Shown piece after piece: positions 45,096 to 53,900 of a stretch of DNA of 57,622 nt. Origin of the DNA: Desulfobacterales bacterium (GTDB lineage: Bacteria > Desulfobacterota > Desulfobacteria > Desulfobacterales > UBA11574). The position numbers and the translations under genes are program-made. A model generated the notes under the pieces. It had not been told where the DNA came from. It ran no database searches and saw nothing but the letters and a program-made list of their open reading frames with translations. Location: NCBI GenBank assembly GCA_022340885.1, contig JAJDND010000070.1, positions 1-57,622 on the forward strand, given 5' to 3'. Every line of letters begins with the position of its first letter. Within the stretch, counting starts at the first letter, position 1.

Positions 45096-45704
45096 ATGAT
45101 TTTCAAGATAAACCCCATAAATCCCCAGGAACGACTGTTATTAAAGGTGGTTGACATCCTTAAAAGAGGCGGCATCATCGCCTATCCCACCGATACATTT
45201 TACGGAATCGGCTGCGATATCATGAACAAAAAGGCCATTGAAAAAATTTACCTGTTAAAACAACGCAAGAAGACCAAACCCTTTAGTTTTATCTGTTCGG
45301 ACCTTAAAAATATCAGCGATTACGCCAAAGTATCCAACTACAGCTATAAAACCATGAAGCGACTTCTGCCCGGTCCGTATACGTTTGTGCTGGAAGGGTC
45401 GAAAATGGTGCCGAAAATCATGCTGACCAATCGAAAGACAGCCGGGATCCGCGTCCCGGATAATACGATTTGTCTTTCCCTGGTAAAAGCTTTGGGGAAC
45501 CCGATTATAACGACCAGCGCTGCGAAGCCTGACGGCACAACTTTGTATGATCCGTCTCTAATTCACGATTTTTTCCAAGGTAGATTGGATGTGGTGATCG
45601 ACGGGGGACCTGTCTCCGGATATCCGTCAAGCGTCATCTCGCTCATCGACGATTTCCCGGAAATCATCCGGAAAGGCCTGGGGGACGTGAGTATTTTTGA
45701 ATAA
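45096..45704 (+). CDS. Sua5/YciO/YrdC-family threonylcarbamoyladenylate synthase
   Basis: 202 residues. The fold is clear: GGIIAYPTDTFYGIGCDIMN near 24-43, LKQRKKTKPFSFICSDLKNI and LPGPYTFVLEGS. Acts in t6A tRNA modification if TsaC-like; YciO-type relatives have other substrates. Length lacks the C-terminal Sua5 domain. Divergent from guaB with which it shares the promoter region; followed by repeat copy A. Confidence 0.92.
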   Translation: MIFKINPINPQERLLLKVVDILKRGGIIAYPTDTFYGIGCDIMNKKAIEKIYLLKQRKKTKPFSFICSDLKNISDYAKVSNYSYKTMKRLLPGPYTFVLEGSKMVPKIMLTNRKTAGIRVPDNTICLSLVKALGNPIITTSAAKPDGTTLYDPSLIHDFFQGRLDVVIDGGPVSGYPSSVISLIDDFPEIIRKGLGDVSIFE

Positions 45705-45725
45705 TTTTTTTTGAACGCATTCATT

Positions 45726-45871
45726 TAGAAGCCTTCTCAAAATTAGGATTTTCGGTCGAGATCAAGGCGAGGCCGAGGATCAACCCGCAGGCATAATCAA
45801 GTATGTCGAGGACTTGAGACGAAGACTCAACGCAGATATCGGCCGAAAAGACTTTTTTGAGATGGCTTCTA
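45726..45871. repeat. 146 bp MITE-like palindromic element, copy A
   Basis: Ends are TAGAAGCCTTCTCAAAA and, on the other strand, TAGAAGCCATCTCAAAA; about 30 bases at each end match as inverted repeats up to the TTTTCGG bases. The inner sequence is nearly the same as copies B and C. The right end (GCTTCTA) contains the CTA complement of the sppA stop, so the element supplies the TAG stop of sppA. Confidence 0.85.
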
Positions 45872-46759
45872 ATCCGGTATGTAGATGTAGTCGGCAGATA
45901 GTTTGGAATCCAAAAAATGATTGAACAGCTCTCGGGCCGATGAATCGGTTAATAATTTCAGAATGGAAAATTTTTTCTCTTTCGCATAAACCGTAGAAAT
46001 CTTCCCTTTGATCCCGCCGAGGCGGCCCGCCCATTCAATGGCATCTTCCAAATTCCCCAGGCGGTCTACCAGTCCGAGCTTTTTCGACTCCTGTCCGGTA
46101 AAGATGCGGCCATCGGCCAGCGACTCTACTTTTTTCCTGTCCATTTTCCGTCCGTCAATGACGGCCTGAATAAATTGCTGATGGATCTTATCGGCGAAAT
46201 CCGTTAATATTTTTCTTTCTTCGGGTTTCATCTTTCGAACCGGGGAACCGATGTCCTTGTACTTGCCGCTTTTGATAACGATGGGGACCAGTCCGATCTT
46301 GTGAAGCAGATCCTGGTAATTCGTAAACCCCATGATCACCCCGATGCTGCCGGTTATGGTGCCGGGATTGGCGACAATTCCATTTGCCCCGGCAGCGATA
46401 TAATATCCCCCGGATGCGGCAATGGTTCCCATTGACGCCACCACTTTTTTTACGGCGGATGTCCGTCTGATCTCCCTGAAAATCTCCTGGGACGGACCGA
46501 CGGCGCCTCCCGGGGAATTGATGCGAACAACGATGGCTTTAATGGACTTGTCTTCACGGAAACGCTTGAGTTGATTCAGCACGGTTTTGGATTCCGTGAT
46601 GATGCCGTTGACCTCGATCACCCCGACTTTTTCTCCGAAGTCGAAATCACTTTCTCTGGTACCGAGGGTAAAAAGAAAGGTCATGACGACCAGGGCCGTT
46701 GCGACCACAGCGGTAAAAACCAGGATAAAAAATAGATATGGATGCCTGCGTGTAAACAT
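45869..46759 (-). CDS. sppA: Signal peptide peptidase SppA (short form)
   Basis: 296 residues. N-terminal membrane helix at about 8-29 (YLFFILVFTAVVATALVVMT). Family S49 core: VRINSPGGAVGPSQEIF, the serine in MGTIAASGGYYIAAGANG, then GSIGVIMGFTNYQDLLHK and the catalytic lysine in VIKSGKYKDIGSP. Degrades signal peptides in the membrane. The last codon is followed by a TAG that lies inside repeat copy A, so the last few residues may be altered by the insertion. ATG at 46759; no strong RBS is seen. Confidence 0.92.
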   Translation of the reverse strand: MFTRRHPYLFFILVFTAVVATALVVMTFLFTLGTRESDFDFGEKVGVIEVNGIITESKTVLNQLKRFREDKSIKAIVVRINSPGGAVGPSQEIFREIRRTSAVKKVVASMGTIAASGGYYIAAGANGIVANPGTITGSIGVIMGFTNYQDLLHKIGLVPIVIKSGKYKDIGSPVRKMKPEERKILTDFADKIHQQFIQAVIDGRKMDRKKVESLADGRIFTGQESKKLGLVDRLGNLEDAIEWAGRLGGIKGKISTVYAKEKKFSILKLLTDSSARELFNHFLDSKLSADYIYIPD

Positions 46760-46785
46760 AAATCTTTAAGTCCGAACATCGGGCA

Positions 46786-46930
46786 TAGAAGCTGTTTCAA
46801 AATTAGGATTTTCGGTCGAGATCAAGGCGAGGCCGAGGATCAACGCGCAGGCATACTCAAGTATGTCGAGGACTTGATACGAGGTCTCAACGCAGATATC
46901 GGCCGAAAGACCTTTTTTGAAATGCTTCTA
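46786..46930. repeat. 145 bp MITE-like palindromic element, copy B
   Basis: Same orientation as copy A, beginning TAGAAGCTGTTTCAAAA and ending TTTTTTGAAATGCTTCTA. It lies between sppA and rpsA, and its right end supplies the TAG stop of rpsA. Identity with copy A is roughly 90 percent in the middle by eye; terminal arms have compensating changes (CTC to TTC with GAG to GAA), which suggests structure is kept. Confidence 0.85.
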
Positions 46931-48877
46931 TTCTTCGTCCAGTTTCCCTTGAAGGTTCTCCCGCAAAATTTCTCCAAAGGTCGACGTCGTACTGCCGGCG
47001 TTATTAACATATTCGCTCAACAGGCTCTGTTCACTTTCGATCTCGAGCCGTTTGATCGACAGGCCGATTCTCCTTTCCTGGCTGTTGATATTCATGACCT
47101 TGGCGGTAATGACATCGCCGATATTGAATTTCCCGACAGGGGTCTTTATTTTCTCCTTGCTGATTTCGGATACATGCACGAGGCCTTCTATCCCTTCCTC
47201 GATTTCGACAAATACACCGAAATCGGTGAGATTGGTTACCGTACCGGTAATTTCTTTTCCGACATCATACCGTTCGGCCACTGTTTCCCAGGGGTCGTCA
47301 TGTAATTGCTTGATCCCCAGCGAAAACCTTTCCTGATCTTTTTCGATATCCAATACGATGGCCTGTACCACATCGCCTTTTTTATACAATTCCGACGGAT
47401 GTTTAATCCGCTTTATCCAGGAAATGTCGGAAATATGCACCAGCCCGTCAATGCCTTCGCCGATGCCGATAAAAAGGCCGAAATCCGTAATATTTTTAAT
47501 TTTACCTTCGATGGTTGTGCCCACAGGATATTTTTCACTGATAATATCCCACGGGTTGGGAACGACCTGTTTCATCCCCAAAGATATTCGCCGGTTATCG
47601 GGCTTGATATCCAGCACCACCGTTTCGACCACATCCCCCACGGAAACGATCTTGGAGGGATGGCGAACCTTTCGCGTCCAAGACATTTCAGAAACGTGAA
47701 TCAGCCCCTCGATGCCTTCTTCAAGCTCAACAAATGCCCCGTAATCCGTTAAGCTGACAACTTTTCCGTTTACTCGGGAGCCGATGGGATATTTTTCTGC
47801 GGCAGTCAGCCAGGGATCTTCGGTGAGTTGTTTCATTCCCAGCGAAACCCTCTCCCTTTCGATATCAAGGCTTAGAATTTTCACCTGTATTTTATCACCC
47901 ACAGAAAAAAGCTCCGACGGGTGTTTCACTCTGCCCCATGAAATGTCCGTGATATGAAGCAGGCCATCGACACCGCCCAGGTCCACAAAAACCCCGTATT
48001 CCGTGATGTTCTTTACGATACCGTCGACAACTTTTCCGTCTTCAATGGTCGCCAGGGTCGACGCCCGCTTGGAGTCCCGTTCATCCTCGAGGATCGCCCG
48101 CCGCGATAACACGATATTACTTCGTTTTCGATTATATTTGAGGATCTTGAAAGTGTATGTCTTCCCAACCATTTCATCCAGGTTGCGAATCGGACGCAAG
48201 TCCGCCTGTGAACCCGGTAGAAATGCCTGAACACCGATATCTACTGAAAAACCGCCTTTGACGCGGTTGACAATAACGCCGTCCACGGTTTGATCTTCGT
48301 CGTAAGCTTTTTTAATATCTTCCCAGACTTTTACTTTGGCGGCTTTTTCCTTTGATAGGACCACACGTTCTTCTTCATCATCCCACCATTCCACCATTAC
48401 ATCAACCGTATCGCCTACATTGGCAACCAACTGTCCGGATTCATCCTGAAATTCCTGCATTCTTATCTGCCCTTCCGATTTGTACCCGATGTCCACAAGG
48501 ACATAATCCTTGTCCATGGAAATGATTCTTCCGGTTACGACTTCTCCTTCATCGAAACGCTTGAAGCTCTCTTCGTACATATCCATCATGCTGTCCATGG
48601 TTTCACCCGGCTGGCCGGTAGACTTGGCACCTTCGCTTGCAGCGGAACTTTTCTGAGAAGCATCGGTTGCTTCCGGATCTTTTTCAGATTTTTCCGATGA
48701 ACCCCGAACTTCTTTCGAATCCTCGATCGGTTCTTGCACATCCGCCTGAGGTGTTGCTTTCTCAGACGCTTCTGTTTCCATCGCTTCTTGGTCCTTCATG
48801 CCTTCCGCATCCGACCGTTCTTCGGATGTCTCTTCCGTTGAATTTTTGTTTAAATTGTTTGTTTCAAGATTTTCCAT
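46928..48877 (-). CDS. rpsA: 30S ribosomal protein S1 with acidic N-terminal extension
   Basis: 649 residues from ATG at 48877; a TTG at 48886 lies too close to the AGGGGG site. Six S1 RNA-binding domains follow one another from about residue 107 to 625, recognisable by repeats such as ITEYGVFVDLG and LTDYGAFVELE. The first ~95 residues are very acidic and Ser/Glu/Lys-rich (SEERSDAEGMKDQEAMETEA) and are not part of normal S1 (about 550-580 residues). The stop codon TAG lies in repeat copy B. Downstream of cmk on the same strand with a 357-base gap; ispH, often near cmk and rpsA, is not here. Confidence 0.95.
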   Translation of the reverse strand: MENLETNNLNKNSTEETSEERSDAEGMKDQEAMETEASEKATPQADVQEPIEDSKEVRGSSEKSEKDPEATDASQKSSAASEGAKSTGQPGETMDSMMDMYEESFKRFDEGEVVTGRIISMDKDYVLVDIGYKSEGQIRMQEFQDESGQLVANVGDTVDVMVEWWDDEEERVVLSKEKAAKVKVWEDIKKAYDEDQTVDGVIVNRVKGGFSVDIGVQAFLPGSQADLRPIRNLDEMVGKTYTFKILKYNRKRSNIVLSRRAILEDERDSKRASTLATIEDGKVVDGIVKNITEYGVFVDLGGVDGLLHITDISWGRVKHPSELFSVGDKIQVKILSLDIERERVSLGMKQLTEDPWLTAAEKYPIGSRVNGKVVSLTDYGAFVELEEGIEGLIHVSEMSWTRKVRHPSKIVSVGDVVETVVLDIKPDNRRISLGMKQVVPNPWDIISEKYPVGTTIEGKIKNITDFGLFIGIGEGIDGLVHISDISWIKRIKHPSELYKKGDVVQAIVLDIEKDQERFSLGIKQLHDDPWETVAERYDVGKEITGTVTNLTDFGVFVEIEEGIEGLVHVSEISKEKIKTPVGKFNIGDVITAKVMNINSQERRIGLSIKRLEIESEQSLLSEYVNNAGSTTSTFGEILRENLQGKLDEE

Positions 48878-49234
48878 TAAATACAATACCCCCTAACCGC
48901 ATTTTATTTTCGAGACCGGAATAAAGCCTCGTTTTGCTGATGCCTGTCCGGGGACCTTTGCAAAACGCCCCTTTTTGTCCAATTCCTGCGCCAGGCTCAA
49001 ATTTCAATCATAAAAATACTCAATGTATTCATTCAGTTAAAATTCTCACCTTCCATGAACTTGAACAAAAACGAGCATGATTTACAGGTCTCTTCAGCAC
49101 AGCATAAATGTTATAGCTATCAGAGTCATTTCCAAAAAACAATGATTATTTTTAATAAATTGTTCGGAGCCGATCAGCGTATTTGCGGAAGGAATGATGG
49201 AACGTCGGCAAAACGAAAGGATGAAGTTTTCTAA
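48878..49234. other. Intergenic region upstream of rpsA
   Basis: 357 bases. On the minus strand it holds a TTGAGCCTGGCGCAGG segment, then GGACAAAAAGGGGC and GCAAAGGTCCCC, able to fold, about 70-120 bases before rpsA. This may be an rpsA leader or a repeat fragment; ACCTTTG with A-rich bases recurs near 23024. No gene is recognised. Confidence 0.5.
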
Positions 49235-49900
49235 TCAGGTCAGCGCATTGACGGCGGAAACCATTCTGTCGACAACATCTTCGATGGTGAGATCCGTTGA
49301 ATCGATTCGGACCGCATCCTTCGCCGGTTTCAAGGGCGCCAAGTCCCGGGTGCTGTCATTGGTATCTCTGCGCCGCATATCCGTTTCCACCACTTCCAAT
49401 GATTGAGGCGTTGTCGATGACAGCTCCTTGAATCGTCTTTTTGCCCGGGTTTGTAGGGATGCATCCAGGAAAAATTTCAAATCCGCGTCCGGGAATACCA
49501 CGGTTCCCATGTCGCGACCCTCGAACACGACATTCTTGTCCCGACCCAAATCCCGTTGCAAATTCAGAAGATAATCTCTCACGACCTGTTTTGCGGAAAC
49601 CGCCGAAGCCACCATGGATATTTCAGGGGTTCGAATTCGATCGGTAATATCCGATCCATTCAAAAAAAGACGCAATCCTTTTTCACCCGGCACAAATTTC
49701 AATTTCAGCGTATTAAACAACCTGAAAAGTCCCTCATCGTCATCGGGATTCAGACCCGAGGATAGGGTCGCCAGCGCCACCCCCCGGTAAAGGGCGCCGG
49801 TATCGATATACCGGTATCCGAGGCGATCGGCCAGCATCCGGCTGACCGTAGTCTTGCCGGCTCCCGAAGGACCGTCTATGGTGATAAGCAATCGTTTCAC
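49235..49900 (-). CDS. cmk: Cytidylate kinase
   Basis: 221 residues. P-loop IDGPSGAGKTTVSRMLA at 8-24, the YIDTGALYRG motif near 32-41 and the FEGRDMGTVVFPDADLKFFLDAS segment near 123-145 identify CMP/dCMP kinase. Overlaps hisC by four bases, so the two are co-translated. The upstream gene cluster is kor-hisC-cmk. Confidence 0.96.
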   Translation of the reverse strand: MKRLLITIDGPSGAGKTTVSRMLADRLGYRYIDTGALYRGVALATLSSGLNPDDDEGLFRLFNTLKLKFVPGEKGLRLFLNGSDITDRIRTPEISMVASAVSAKQVVRDYLLNLQRDLGRDKNVVFEGRDMGTVVFPDADLKFFLDASLQTRAKRRFKELSSTTPQSLEVVETDMRRRDTNDSTRDLAPLKPAKDAVRIDSTDLTIEDVVDRMVSAVNALT

Positions 49901-50985
49901 GCCATGATCTTCTCAAGGGCCTGTAAAAACCGGACATTTTCTTCACGAAGCCCCACATTGACCCGAATATAGCTGGGGTACCCGTATGATTTCATGGATC
50001 TGACAATCACCCCTTGCCGCAGCATATTTTCATATATGTCGTCGGCGTCTTTGCGGACATCGATCAGGAAAAAATTGCTCTGGGTCGGGAAATATTTTAT
50101 CCCCCGGCGATCAAGGGCATCATACAGAAAATCAAGGCCTTCATGGATCAGGGAAACAACTTTTTCAATGAACCCTTTATCTTCAAGTGCCGCGCATGCG
50201 CCCGCCTGGGCCAGTGAATTGGCGTTGAACGGAAGCCTGATTCTGTTTAAAATATCTGCAATTGCCGCCGGCATGATCCCATAACCGATGCGAAGCCCGG
50301 CCAACCCATAGACTTTCGAAAAGGTTCGAAGGATGACCAGCGGCGTTTTATTGTCCATGTATTCGTAACCGACGGCGCAGTTTTGATCCCTTACAAATTC
50401 GATATACGCCTCGTCCATCACCACAATGATGTCTTCGGGAATCTCCTTTATAAAAGCATCAAAATCATTGTTGGTGATAATGGTTCCCGTCGGGTTATTG
50501 GGGTTGCATAGAAAAATGATTCGTGTCTTGGGCGTTATCCGTTCCAGGATGAGGTCAAGATCGATGGATAGAGATGTCAAGGGAGCAAATACGGGAACTG
50601 CACCGGCCCCGCGAGCCATAATGTCATACATGAGAAACGAAGGGTTCGGCAATACAGCTTCATCACCGGGTTGAAGGAAGGCAAAGGCCAGCATGCCGAT
50701 AATCTCGTCGCTGCCGTTGCCCAAAACGATGTGCCGGGGAGATACGCCAATGTGATCCGAAATCTTTCGAATAAGATCATGCCCGCTGCCGTCCGGATAT
50801 CGATTCAGCCGGAGCATCGCGTTTTTGATGGCTTCGATCGCCATCGGCGACGGCCCTAAAGGATTTTCATTGGAGGCGAGCTTGATGGAATCGGCAATGC
50901 CGTATTCTCTCTCGAGTTCTTCCAAGGGTTTCCCGGGCGAATACGGTGTGATGGATAATATATAATCCGGAACAGGTATCTTCAT
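49897..50985 (-). CDS. hisC: Histidinol-phosphate aminotransferase
   Basis: 362 residues from ATG at 50985; homologues begin with a motif like IPVPDYILSITPYSPGKP. PLP lysine region TFSKVYGLAGLRIGYG is near 225-240, with ASNENPLGPSP near 38-48 and NPNNPTGT near 163. Transfers an amino group to imidazole acetol phosphate in histidine synthesis; the class also includes aromatic aminotransferases, so substrate is not certain. It starts 8 bases after korC and overlaps cmk by four bases. Confidence 0.92.
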   Translation of the reverse strand: MKIPVPDYILSITPYSPGKPLEELEREYGIADSIKLASNENPLGPSPMAIEAIKNAMLRLNRYPDGSGHDLIRKISDHIGVSPRHIVLGNGSDEIIGMLAFAFLQPGDEAVLPNPSFLMYDIMARGAGAVPVFAPLTSLSIDLDLILERITPKTRIIFLCNPNNPTGTIITNNDFDAFIKEIPEDIIVVMDEAYIEFVRDQNCAVGYEYMDNKTPLVILRTFSKVYGLAGLRIGYGIMPAAIADILNRIRLPFNANSLAQAGACAALEDKGFIEKVVSLIHEGLDFLYDALDRRGIKYFPTQSNFFLIDVRKDADDIYENMLRQGVIVRSMKSYGYPSYIRVNVGLREENVRFLQALEKIMA

Positions 50986-50992
50986 TTGAATG

Positions 50993-51532
50993 CTACTTTG
51001 ACTGCGCGGCCTTTTGGCCTGCGTCGAGGGCCGCCATATTGATCGGGATAAGCTTTTCTCTCGAGGCAAACTGCTCCTTTACACATTGCCGCATACACTC
51101 GAAGTCGACAATTTTACTGCGGGCGACAAAAGCGCCAAGCGCCACGATATTAGCGACTTTGGTGCTCCCCAGGTCCATTGCAATGTCGTTTGCCGGCACC
51201 AACAGTTCGTGGATATCGCTGCGGCCCGAGGTTACGGGAATGAGCGAGCTGTTGATGACCACAACCCCCTGCGGCTTGATAACCGGTGCAAATTTTTCCA
51301 AAGAAGGACGATTCATGGCAACAAGATGCATGGGATTTTTTATAATCGGCGAACCAATGGGCTTGTCGCTGATCACCACCAGGCAGTAGGCGGTACCGCC
51401 TCTCATCTCCGGACCATATGACGGCACCCAAGCCACTTCGGAACCTTCCTCCATTGCGGTGTGAGCAAGAATATTCCCGATTAGCAGAATACCCTGCCCG
51501 CCAAAACCGGCAAACATGACTTCACGTTGCAT
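50993..51532 (-). CDS. korC: 2-oxoacid:ferredoxin oxidoreductase gamma subunit
   Basis: 179 residues. Family opening VMFAGFGGQGILLIGNILAH, then WVPSYGPEMRGGTAYCLVVI, and MAALDAGQKAA at the end. The gamma subunit of the KorABCD/VorABCD-type complex. It is 228 bases downstream of korB, the only large gap in the operon, and that gap contains a repeat element (51569-51690). It likely still belongs to the operon. 8 bases before hisC. Confidence 0.93.
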   Translation of the reverse strand: MQREVMFAGFGGQGILLIGNILAHTAMEEGSEVAWVPSYGPEMRGGTAYCLVVISDKPIGSPIIKNPMHLVAMNRPSLEKFAPVIKPQGVVVINSSLIPVTSGRSDIHELLVPANDIAMDLGSTKVANIVALGAFVARSKIVDFECMRQCVKEQFASREKLIPINMAALDAGQKAAQSK

Positions 51533-51568
51533 CCCATCCTCCTAAAATTGATTCGCTTCGCTCATTAT

Positions 51569-51690
51569 TGGAATGATGGAATAATGGAAGATTGGAATAT
51601 TGGGTTTAAATGTATTTTTTCGTTTTTTATAAAAAGACTTTTTCCGCTTTAAGATCCAGCATTCCATTATTCCAACACTCCACCATTCCA
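51569..51690. repeat. Interspersed repeat with inverted ends between korB and korC (copy 2)
   Basis: Left part (51569-51645) matches copy 1 at 31915-31990. Right part (51659-51690) is the complement of the left GGAATAATGG units (CATTCCATTATTCCA), so the element is a loose palindrome. Not seen to carry a gene. It splits the kor operon. Confidence 0.65.
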
Positions 51691-51760
51691 GGCGGCAGAA
51701 AAAAACATCTATTAAACAACTAAATTTTTCAATGAGATATAGAAATACCGAGACATCTCT

Positions 51761-52498
51761 TTAATCCGGCAATTTAAATTCGCCCAACGGGTAATAGGGC
51801 AGCATATTTTCTTCGGCCCACTGAATCGCCTCCACCGGTGTCTTTCCCCAGTTGGTTGGGCAGGTGCTCACGAACTCCACCAGACTAAAACAGCGGCCGT
51901 CCATCTGATACTGAAATGCTTTTTTAATCGCTTTTTTGGCTCTAACGATATATTTCGGTTTCAGCACGGTCTGCCGTGTAATATAGGCCGGTGTTTGAAG
52001 GGCTGAAAGCAATTCGGCGATCTTGACGGGCATGCCGACGTCCTGAACATTTCGTCCCCCGGGAGAGGTGGTGGTCCGTTGGCCCGGCAATGTCGTCGGC
52101 GCCATCTGCCCGCCGGTCATGCCGTAGACCGTGTTGTTTACAAATATTGTGGTAAACTTTTCTCCCCTGTTGGCGGCGTGGATGATTTCTGCCATTCCGA
52201 TACTTGCCAGGTCGCCGTCTCCCTGATAGGTAAAGACCATCAGGTCCGGACGAACCCTTTTGATGCCGGTGGCCATGGCCGGTGCGCGACCGTGGGCCGC
52301 CTCCTGAAAATCGAACGTAAAGTAATTATAGGCCAAAACAGCACAGCCCACAGGGGCAATGCCGACAGTCCGTCCCCGAATCCCCAGCTCATCGATAACT
52401 TCCGCCAACAATCGATGAATCACCCCGTGGGTACAGCCGGGGCAGTAATGGGTCGGCTGATCGGCCAGCGCCTCGGGTTTTCGGTATGTTTTTGCCAT
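51761..52498 (-). CDS. korB: 2-oxoacid:ferredoxin oxidoreductase beta subunit (TPP)
   Basis: 245 residues. TPP-binding motif GDGDLASIGMAEIIHAANRG near 96-115 and NNTVYGMTGGQMAPTTLPG near 122-140. HYCPGCTHGVIHRLLAE near 17-33 gives one cluster ligand pair. Decarboxylates 2-oxoglutarate or a related acid to acyl-CoA with ferredoxin reduction. Follows korA by 48 bases; SD AAGGAG precedes ATG. Confidence 0.94.
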   Translation of the reverse strand: MAKTYRKPEALADQPTHYCPGCTHGVIHRLLAEVIDELGIRGRTVGIAPVGCAVLAYNYFTFDFQEAAHGRAPAMATGIKRVRPDLMVFTYQGDGDLASIGMAEIIHAANRGEKFTTIFVNNTVYGMTGGQMAPTTLPGQRTTTSPGGRNVQDVGMPVKIAELLSALQTPAYITRQTVLKPKYIVRAKKAIKKAFQYQMDGRCFSLVEFVSTCPTNWGKTPVEAIQWAEENMLPYYPLGEFKLPD

Positions 52499-52546
52499 GA
52501 TATTATCTCCTTAAAAATTTAACATCGGTTGAGCAGTTTAAAAATG

Positions 52547-53623
52547 TCATTTTGTTTTGACGAAAGATTTAACCGCATCAACAACTTCTTCCGGAGTGGG
52601 AATCTCTCCGCCTGCTTTCCCATGCCAGTAAACAGGGCGTTTCCCCTGAACGCTTCTTTCGACATCTTCGACCATTTGTCCCATGCTCAGTTCGAAACTG
52701 ATGACCGCCTCGCAGCCGTCTTTTGAGGCTGCCTGTCTGATCGGCTGTACCGGAAAAGGAAAAAGCGTTTGGGGCCGGATCATGGCCGTTTCAAAGCCTT
52801 CGGCCTTCATATTGTCGATGGCGGTTTTGCATACCCGGCTCATGGTGCCGTAGCTAACGATCAGCGCCTGAAAATCCGAATCGATGTTGTACGTCTCATA
52901 TCGAACCTCTTCCTGCTTCATGCGATCGTACTTGGCTTTTAAAGCCAAATTGTGTTCCTCAAGCTGCACGGCATCCAAAAACAAAGACTTCACCAGGTTG
53001 CGAGCGTTGCGTTTACGGGTATCCATGCCGTTGGTGGCCCAGTCGTCCTTGTTGGTCGGCTTGGATATCAGACGATCCGAAAATTCAACGGGTTCCATCA
53101 TCTGACCGATCAACCCGTCCCCTAAAATCATGACCGGGTTCCGGTATTTTTCCGCCAAAGGAAACGCCGCCATGACCATTTCCACAGCTTCCTGAACGCT
53201 GGCCGGCGCCATCACCAGCAAATGATAATCGCCGTGCCCGCCGCCTTTGGTGGCCTGAAAATAATCCGCCTGGGACGGCAGAATGCCGCCCAACCCCGGA
53301 CCGCCGCGGACGATATTGACAAAAACCACCGGCAGCTCGGCAGCCGAGATATAGCTGATGGCTTCGCTCATCAGGCTGATGCCGGGGCTTGACGATGTGG
53401 TAAAAACCCTTTCCCCGCAACCGGCTGCGCCGAAGAGCATGTACCCCACAGCCACTTCGCTTTCACCCTGCAAAAACACCCCGCCGACCTCCGGCATCCG
53501 TCGAGACAGGTACTCGGCAACCTCGGATTGGGGGGTAATGGGATAAGCAAAATAGTTGAGGCATCCGGCCCGGATTGCCGCCTCGCCGATGGCTTCATTT
53601 CCTTTCATTAATATTTTGCCCAT
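52547..53623 (-). CDS. korA: 2-oxoacid:ferredoxin oxidoreductase alpha subunit
   Basis: 358 residues from ATG at 53623 (GGAGG 6 bases upstream). KILMKGNEAIGEAAIRAGCL at 3-22, ITPQSEVAEYL and the GERVFTTSSSPGISLMSEAI loop mark the alpha subunit. Typical of VorB/KorA rather than pyruvate enzymes. The preceding ferredoxin gene ends 13 bases before. Confidence 0.94.
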   Translation of the reverse strand: MGKILMKGNEAIGEAAIRAGCLNYFAYPITPQSEVAEYLSRRMPEVGGVFLQGESEVAVGYMLFGAAGCGERVFTTSSSPGISLMSEAISYISAAELPVVFVNIVRGGPGLGGILPSQADYFQATKGGGHGDYHLLVMAPASVQEAVEMVMAAFPLAEKYRNPVMILGDGLIGQMMEPVEFSDRLISKPTNKDDWATNGMDTRKRNARNLVKSLFLDAVQLEEHNLALKAKYDRMKQEEVRYETYNIDSDFQALIVSYGTMSRVCKTAIDNMKAEGFETAMIRPQTLFPFPVQPIRQAASKDGCEAVISFELSMGQMVEDVERSVQGKRPVYWHGKAGGEIPTPEEVVDAVKSFVKTK

Positions 53624-53636
53624 ATGTTTCCTCCGG

Positions 53637-53870
53637 TTAACTTTCCTCTTTTGTTTCTTCTTCGATTTTGGTGATGGTGATTGCCACATCAGGGCACATG
53701 ATGCAGCAGGTTGAACAATAAATACAGTCTTCGGGGCGCGCCCGATACACAGGGAAATAGCCCATGGCGTTCACTTCTTCGGACAGTTCCAGTACGTTTT
53801 TTGGGCAGACGGCCACACATAGCCCGCATCCTTTGCATCGATCTTTATCGACAGTATGTTGATAGGACAT
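53637..53870 (-). CDS. korD: Ferredoxin-like delta subunit of 2-oxoacid oxidoreductase
   Basis: 77 residues with two [4Fe-4S] motifs: CKGCGLCVAVCP near 12-23 and CIYCSTCCIMCP near 48-59. Passes electrons from the TPP enzyme to free ferredoxin. First of the kor genes, 30 bases after the P-loop ATPase and 13 bases before korA. Confidence 0.94.
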   Translation of the reverse strand: MSYQHTVDKDRCKGCGLCVAVCPKNVLELSEEVNAMGYFPVYRARPEDCIYCSTCCIMCPDVAITITKIEEETKEES

Positions 53871-53900
53871 ATACTAAGCTCCTCTTAAATAATTGAAAAT

